A DNA stretch of 64,000 nt from Lepus europaeus (lineage: Eukaryota; Chordata; Mammalia; Lagomorpha; Leporidae), in assembly GCF_033115175.1 (NCBI RefSeq), contig NC_084843.1, positions 52,554,474 to 52,618,473 of the forward strand, given 5' to 3'. Shown in pieces: positions 57,330-64,000 of this stretch (position 1 is the stretch's first letter; each line of letters starts with the position of its first letter). The position numbers were made by a program, and so were the translations under genes. The notes under the pieces were generated by a model. It had not been told where the DNA came from. It searched no databases and saw nothing but the letters and a program-made list of their open reading frames with translations.

Positions 57330-59430
57330 TGCAATAGGGGAACAACTAAAATGTCTAACACATGGGAGATAATTCTATACTAAAGGAATTGCATGATGTG
57401 GCTGAATTTTACTGACAGAAACTTGGAGTGTGTGTGGGAATGGGTTATAAGTAGCTGTACTAGTTAGGATTAGGCCAACATTTTCTCACGAGGTATTCTA
57501 CAGATTTTCCTCATTTGTGTTAGAGCAGCCACAGGTGACTACTATTTATTTAACTGACTGAAACTAGAGTCACTCTAAGGGCTCAGGAGGATAGGAAGGC
57601 CATAGTGGATACATCATATCTGCCCTGATCACTTCTCTTTCACTGCGTCCTCTTAGAAGGGTCCACTGGACACATCCATAGCCACAACGTTGAGAGAAAC
57701 ATTGCTAAGTCCAGGATGTGGATTCTTGGACGGCTCAGCAGCAGTTCTCTGCAGTTCAGGAACGATGCGCAAACTGCTGTCTGAAAGGGGCGCTCCAAGT
57801 ATAAGATGCGGGGATCCCGAAGTGGCAACAAGTCAGTGAAAACACGGAATCCCCAGAGACAAAGTAGATATGCTTACTATAGTGGGAAATAGGTACGGAG
57901 AGGTAATCACAATGATTCACCCACAGGCATCGTTGGTATCGATGATTATATCCCTAGGTGAAATAAATAGGTTGCCCTTTAGTCTGATAACGGACACGTA
58001 AGGCACCAGCAGTCATCTTGTCACCCTCAGTTTCCAACTTGGTCCAGTTCACAGGGCTTTTGAATGAAGGAGAGTCTAGCCAACGTGACGAAGGATACTA
58101 TAAGACTGACACGGTTCTGTGCCAGTGAATATTTTACTTTGTCTTTCCCAAAGGAATCTGTGGTTGCTTGTAAGGGTGAATCCACAGTGAGTAAAGTGAA
58201 ATACCCAAAATTTCCAGGAATTACTACTCACTGGCCTTGATCTATGCAAAACCTTGAAGTTCCCCCAAATACTCCCAAATAATCTATTAGTTAGAGGCTT
58301 TGAAATTTAGGGGATGAGTGGAATTTTAACCTGAATTCATATCCTGTCAGCCTAGGAGGTCTGCAAAATAACATATGCTAAGCCCTGGAAGTATAGTTGA
58401 AATAGATTTAATTTTACTGACAACCTCCCCACATTGGTGTCCTCACGATTGCACCAAAGGCTCTTACAACAGGAATAGCTAAATGGAAGTTCTTGGAATA
58501 GTAAACAATAATTAATACTACACCCTTGAGGTGATTGTAAAGATCAACGTCTACATCTTGACAGCTAAAGGGCTTTCATTTCAACACTAACTCTTCTGTT
58601 TGGTCTATGCAGAATATAAATGAGTCTGAGATAATGAGAAAATTACAACTACAGATGTTACAGATGTGGACACCTCGCTGGAACAATAGTTGCTACTTGG
58701 TTATTGATTTGGATAAAGGTTTTACTCCTGTATTTGGAAAAACAAAAAGCATCAGAAGCAGTTTGCCTTTATCTGTCAGCAGCAGCAGTATACGTTTATC
58801 ATCTTAATTCAGAGCTATGTTGTCATTCCGGTTTGTGGCAATAATTTAGTCACTGAGACCAAGATTGTCTCACCATTCTTAGGGTAACTTGTTAGTCCAT
58901 CCTATAGATAACTCATGATGATTGGACTATGTGAGTAAGAAGGAACTAGTATTTTAAATGCCTTGGCAAAATGTTTGCATACCAGGGATGGGAGAAACAC
59001 CTCATGAAAATTAAATGCATGTCAACTTGGTCATCTTGGTGAAATTTTTAGGGTTCAGAGCCCTGGGAACTGTCATGTCTGATTAAAAAATAAATAAACA
59101 GCACACTTAGTTGCTACACTCTTATGACTAAGAAAGCACAACATTTTGTGGATTCCTTTGGAAGTTAAGGGCAACATAATGCTGCATGTGCATGTGCTGC
59201 TTTGACCCACTTATCAGATAAAAACTTGTTATTTTGCCAATTTTGAATGGGCTTAGCATCAAAGAGTTCTGTAGCCGGTCTAGACAGCTGTGCAGACCCC
59301 AATGGTGCTTAACATGTCTGTGGCAGCCAGATGGGCTGTGTGGAGCTTCGAGGAAACCCCAGCAAGGAGAATCACAGTGCAGACCTAGAATTTGAGAAAA
59401 GCCAGGATGTCTTTTGAAAAGAATCATTTT
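57330..59430. other. Unassigned 2.1-kb stretch, possibly ancient ERVL/MaLR internal sequence
   Basis: Different in composition from its AT-rich neighbours, with local CpG-containing text near 57700-58100. I sense similarity to old retroviral-like internal sequence (such as MaLR) but cannot name a domain. An open 65-codon run follows an acceptor-like site at 58599-58612. Confidence 0.25.
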
Positions 59431-59431
59431 T

Positions 59432-59761
59432 GGGGCTGGCGCTGTGGCGCAGCGGATTAACGCCATGGCCTGAAGCGCCAGCATCCCATATGAGCGCCGG
59501 TTTGAGGACTGGCTGCTCCACTTCCAATCCAGCTCTCTGCTATGGCCTGGGAAAGCAGTAGAAGATGGCCCAAGTCCTTGGGCCCCTGCACCTGCATGGG
59601 AGACCCGGAAGAAGCTCCTGGCTCCTGGCTTCGGATTGGCACAGCTCCGGCCATTGCAGCCAGTTGGGGAGTGAACCATTGGATGGAAGACCCTCTCTCT
59701 CTCTCTGCCTCTCCTCTCTCTGTTTAACTCTGATTTTCAAATAAATAAATAAATCTTTAAA
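59432..59761 (+). mobile_element. CSINE, sense, canonical
   Basis: The head 'ggggctggcgctgtggcgca' + 'gcggattaacgcc' is the best preserved tRNA-like promoter region in the window (A-box tggcgcagcgg, B-box ggtttgagg). It ends 'aaataaataaataaatcttt'. Target duplication aaaagaatcattt at 59417-59429 and 59762-59774. Confidence 0.96.
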
Positions 59762-60368
59762 AAAAGAATCATTTCTCCATTAATGAAATAGTTCTTAGCT
59801 TTCTACTGGGACCCAATAGAGATGGAATGCCTGAAAGTCTTTAATGGCATGCAAACTAAGTAGCCCATCAGGAGTTAGGAGTTAGATCATCCCTCAAACC
59901 AGAAATTGAGTGTTCATACAGCACTTCATCATAATCAAGGGGAAGAAAAGGAAGCTGTGTCTGAGATTGAAGTCGATCAGATCTTGAAGACTATGAACGA
60001 AGTTGTATGAGTTCCTCCGATGGACTCTTATGGCATATATTCCTGCTGTGTTCCACCCCCCTTCAACTCAACACCACTGCTCCCTTAAAGGAGTATCCCT
60101 GTGACCTTTCATTAGAGGAAGGAAGTATCTGGGCTTGATTTATGGGTTATTTCACACAATATATTGGCATCAGCTGAGAAGAGACTTATTATCTTGTTAA
60201 TGAATTTATTTGAAAACTAACATATGTTTAACAGCTGCTTCATAAATATTTGTTTATCTCAGCAATTTCCAAACTGTGCTCTGTTGCATACTACTAAGTA
60301 TTCAAAAAGATAGTCAAAAATAATTCATGGATTTGGACCATTTAAAATAGAAAACTAAAAAAACAAAC

Positions 60369-60675
60369 TGGGGGTTGGTGTTGTGGTTTAGTGGGTAAAA
60401 TGGCCACCTACGAGGCCAGCATCCCATATGGATACTGGTTCGTTTGCCAGCTGCTGCACATCTGGTCCAGTTCCCGAATGGCCTGGGAGGGCAGCAGAAG
60501 ATGGTCCAGGTGTTTGGGCCCCTGCTTCTCAGTGAGAAACCCAGATGAGGCTCCTGGCTCTCCCAGTTGGAGCCATCTGAGGAATGAATCAGCAAATGGA
60601 AGATTCTCTCTCTCTCTTGCTCTCAAACTTTGGCTTTCAAATAAATCAATAAATCTTTAAAAAAAAAAAAAAAGA
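60369..60675 (+). mobile_element. CSINE, sense
   Basis: 'gggggttggtgttgtggttt' to 'aaataaatcaataaatcttt' and A-tract. More diverged than the 59.4 kb copy. Confidence 0.92.
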
Positions 60676-60689
60676 CTGCAGAAGTCCTA

Positions 60690-61655
60690 AATGAATTAAT
60701 ATGTATCAAGATATATTTTGAATTTCAACATTTCCCAAACTTATTTAGGATCTCTTCTTTATCAAGTAGTTCATAAGATTAGCAATGTTTGGAATTTACT
60801 TTAAAATTTCGGTGATTCAGGCTGTGCCAGAAAATTACTTTCAGTATCCAGGAATGAAATTGTTAAATTTTTATACTAACTCTGACTGGGATGTAAGATG
60901 TGCTCATCTTGGTTATTCTAAATGATTAAAATTCTTAGTTCAAAAAGAAGTTTTAATGGAAAATCCCTTGCTTTGAGGGTAATGTAGGTGACGCTGCCCA
61001 AAAGGAGTGTGTAAATCAAATTTAATGATGATTTTTCCATTTTATAACAGGGATTAGGGTTACAAGGAGATCACTGCTCTGTGAATCCAATTAGTATATA
61101 ATGAAATGCATGCTTTGAGCTTACAAACCAATTGATTTACAGAGAGAAATAATTATAATAATAACTATGATATTTGGCATTATGACTACACATTAGGTTA
61201 TTCAGACTATTAAAATCGTTCCTACTTTCAAAAATTGAATGTACCTAGTTTTGCACAATGCATTGAAGTTCATGGAGTCTGAAGTATATTATATTTTCCT
61301 TTGAGATATTGCTGAGAGGGAAAAATTGTAAACAAGAGAAGGGCATGAGGTTAGACTAAAGAAAAAAATTAGATCTTATTACAAATGACTTTGTGTTATT
61401 AGTGAGATTTTATAAAAAGACCATAGCAAATATTATCTCTAGAAAGAATAGAAAATGATTGATCAGACCGATTTTCTCAGCATTCTATTAATTTGAGAAG
61501 CCTACTCGTGAGTGTGCCTGTCCAATAAAGGCTTAGTTTACTTTTGTTCCCATTACCTACCCTTGCTACCAAATGGGACATTTAATGTCCTGTTTGTAAG
61601 GATATGAGATGAAGAGGTGATGAAGTACAAGTTTTATCGCTATAAAGTTAAAACC
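60690..61655. other. Unassigned intergenic sequence
   Basis: AT-rich, no gene or recognisable repeat. Confidence 0.4.
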
Positions 61656-61657
61656 CC

Positions 61658-61945
61658 AGGGGCTGCCATTGTTGCCAGTGAGGCCAGCATGCTATGTGTT
61701 TGCCAGTTCATGTCTCAGCTGCTCCACTTTGTATCCAGCTACCTGCAAATGGCTGAAAGATGACCCTACTGCTTGGGACCCTGCCAGCCTTGTGAGAGAT
61801 CTGGATGATATCCTGGCTTTTGGCTTTGGCCTGGCTCAGCCCTGCCACTGTAGCTACTTGGGGAGTAAACCAGCAGATGGAAGACCTCTGTCTCTGTAAC
61901 TTTGACTTTCAAATAAGTAATAAATAAATCTTTAAAAAGTTTCTA
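61658..61945 (+). mobile_element. CSINE, sense, diverged
   Basis: 'ggggctgccattgttgccag' to 'gactttcaaataagtaataa' and 'ataaatctttaaaaag'. Confidence 0.9.
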
Positions 61946-61949
61946 AAAA

Positions 61950-62610
61950 GCTGAAACCTCAGAGAAAACAGGAAATGCTAGTTTGGTGACAACTATGAAC
62001 AGTTATTCATCACCCATTAGCAAAATGCACACTGACAACAAGGAAGGAGAAACAGGCACTGGCAATGTTTCTGCACCTATGCAAATACTCAGTTAACCTG
62101 GATAGGCTGTTGGGTGGAATTTCTTTGGTTATTTTTCTTTCTGCTGAAACACCAAGGAGAAGGTACCTGACAAACAAGATGTAATATGACTAACAAGGTG
62201 TGGCCTTAGGTGTAATCCTGAGTGAGTGGCTGTCACACCCAGCTTCGAAGGAGGTGATAATAACTATTAAGGATCCAAGTCTATGATTTTGCTGTTCTTT
62301 TATTTGTCATGCAGGATGTAATTATAGTGTTTTCCTCTTAAATGCTCTTAATGTGTTTGGCCAAAGGGAAAAAACAAAGCAACTGGTAAAAGTCAAGTGC
62401 TTCCCCATCTGTCTCTATCACATTTCCTCTCTTGCAGTTCCTGCAGCCCTGCCTGGGAAGACCAATTTCTTACATATAGGTTAAATCTATTTATTTTGGC
62501 TAACAGCTCATGACTTAAAACACAATGGCTCCTCACCCCCAACCTGTTCTTTCTTAATACTGATGATATTATTAATAATTAATAATACTAATAGTAAAAG
62601 TAGTATTTGT
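61950..62610. other. Unassigned intergenic sequence
   Basis: No gene recognised. (TAA)-rich stretch at 62565-62600. Confidence 0.4.
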
Positions 62611-62619
62611 CCTGGGTAT

Positions 62620-62960
62620 CCTTTCAGAATTTTCTTTGCAGAACATACAAATATGTGCATATAAACATTTAGAAACAAGCAAACTCTCTTGGAATCATCC
62701 TACCTACATACCTATTGGTCTTGTTTGATTTTATCACACATCCTGAATATCTCTACTTATGTCAATAAGTGGAAATCTTTCCTGTTTAGTGAACAACAGC
62801 ATGTCTACCTATATCTCTATTGTTACTTTTTAAACTAATCTCTTACTGATAGTTACACCCTATTTTTGATAGATTCAATCTATGCCGTAATGTAGATCCT
62901 GGTATATTTATGGGAGTGTATGTTTATGATGCATCTCTAGTACAAATGGCATGTGCAATA
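62620..62960 (-). repeat. Probable L1M fragment, antisense
   Basis: 'gaacatacaaatatgtgcat', 'ttatcacacatcctgaatat', 'ctgatagttacaccctattt' and 'gatagattcaatctatgccg' loosely follow the antisense 3' part of L1M. Low confidence. Confidence 0.35.
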
Positions 62961-62964
62961 AAAA

Positions 62965-64000
62965 TAATCTGTCCATGATAAAGACAAAGTGAAAGAAAGG
63001 ATTAATTCTTGGATATAAGAATGGAAATAAGAACACGTTATATCTTAAGAAAGATTTGATAACAGAACCATCTCATAAGTTTTCCATTCTGACATTTTAC
63101 TAGGGAGGCTTAAGTAATATTTGTTCTTTTTTTGTCTGTTCATTCTTTAAGTACTCAGCAAGGAGACGCCAATAGTGATAGCAAGATCTAAAAATGACTT
63201 AAAATCTTCGGTATAGAGAAAAGAATGGGAGACCTGAGGTCATATGTGGTTGGTCACAAATACTGTGATCTTGGCAAATCACTTCTCACATAGAAAAATG
63301 AAGTGTTAGAAGATCTTCCAGCTGACTTTTTGTCTGGCTTTCTATGACTTTATCTTCACTTGGTGTATTACACTTAGTGTAATAGTATTGTCCATGAGTG
63401 GATGCTGGTTAAGTCTGCATCCCGTGGTTCTATGAACACAGGCTCTGTGAACAGAGTCCGGATTCTGCTCAGACTAGTACTACTGGGAGCTGAAGGGGCA
63501 AATAAGATATTTCAGGACAACATTTTTCATGTTTCCCATACTTCTTCTGCCATTTGGCCTCATCTGTTGTTTGCTCATTTGCTCCAGCAGGCATTTGAAC
63601 CAATATTTCATTGACTCAACTCTTAGAATCTTCCATAGTATGGACTAATCTTAAGAATGACAACAGCGTAAGTGCTGCTTCTATGGCTTGAATGATGGTT
63701 TTTTCTGCCTTGGAGTCTGCTTTTCAGGAAGGAGTTCACTGAAGTGGCCACCTTGGCATTTCCCAACTTAGCAAAGAGAAATTGACAGTTGACATTTTCT
63801 GAAGTTCTATGTTCTTCACTTAAACAATGAATATTTTAAAATCCCTTAAAAAACCACTGCTTTTTAAGATCATTGTCAGCAAATTAGCACCTCCATGTTT
63901 TCAGTATTGCTGTTGGTTAAAATAAAAATAATCAATGATAACAACTATTACTACTGCTACTATTATTATAATGACAGGTGAAAAATTATGCAAGTACCAA
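62965..64000. other. Unassigned intergenic sequence to the window edge
   Basis: No gene or clear repeat. Ends in (ACTATT)-like AT-rich simple sequence at about 63935-63970. Confidence 0.4.

Noticed and set aside
1..64000. CRISPR arrays, operons, tRNA or rRNA genes, integrated phage
   Set aside because: No regularly spaced direct repeats with unique spacers, no Shine-Dalgarno-linked gene clusters, and the only tRNA-like sequences are the heads of CSINEs.

Overview
The window is mammalian nuclear DNA, almost certainly from a lagomorph (rabbit or hare). About twenty tRNA-derived C-repeat SINEs (CSINE) of the rabbit type are present. They carry the hallmark ggggctggcgctgtggcgc head and a gtctctctctaactctgcctgtcaaa tail. 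Rabbit-type LINE-1 copies with a long 3' UTR are interspersed with them. Ancient eutherian repeats (MIR, L2, MER5-type hAT, L1M/HAL1) form the older background.

The window contains one protein-coding gene that I can support: ZNF365 on the + strand. A CpG island at about 9.44-10.11 kb holds the promoter and a non-coding first exon with a splice donor at 9850. The coding exons are 11550-12292, 25602-25782, 32863-32900 and 33583-33844. Joined, they give 1224 nt, or 407 codons plus a stop. The reading phases match at every junction and the length equals the human isoform A product as I recall it. The protein has one C2H2 zinc finger (C28, C31, H46, H51), a long central coiled coil and a basic C terminus. 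The 3' UTR probably runs to a poly(A) signal at 36391-36396 followed by a GT-rich element.

Layout: 1-9.4 kb is upstream intergenic DNA dominated by a 5'-truncated antisense L1 (1.36-5.97 kb) and several SINEs. 9.4-36.4 kb is ZNF365, whose introns carry almost only antisense SINE/L1 copies. 36.4-64 kb is gene-poor downstream DNA with an L1 3' fragment, a solo-LTR-like element (42.0-42.4 kb), a rearranged sense L1 fused to a CSINE (46.6-48.75 kb), a long stretch of decayed L1M/HAL1 (51-54.8 kb) riddled with SINEs, and several young + strand CSINEs with clear target-site duplications.

No CRISPR array, operon, tRNA/rRNA gene or prokaryotic system is present. The unusual items are mobile-element rearrangements: an L1 whose 5' segment is fused directly to the distal reverse-transcriptase region and whose 3' UTR is replaced by a CSINE, nested and head-to-head inverted SINEs, a small family of short inverted-repeat elements, and an LTR with an E-box/E-box/CRE cluster.
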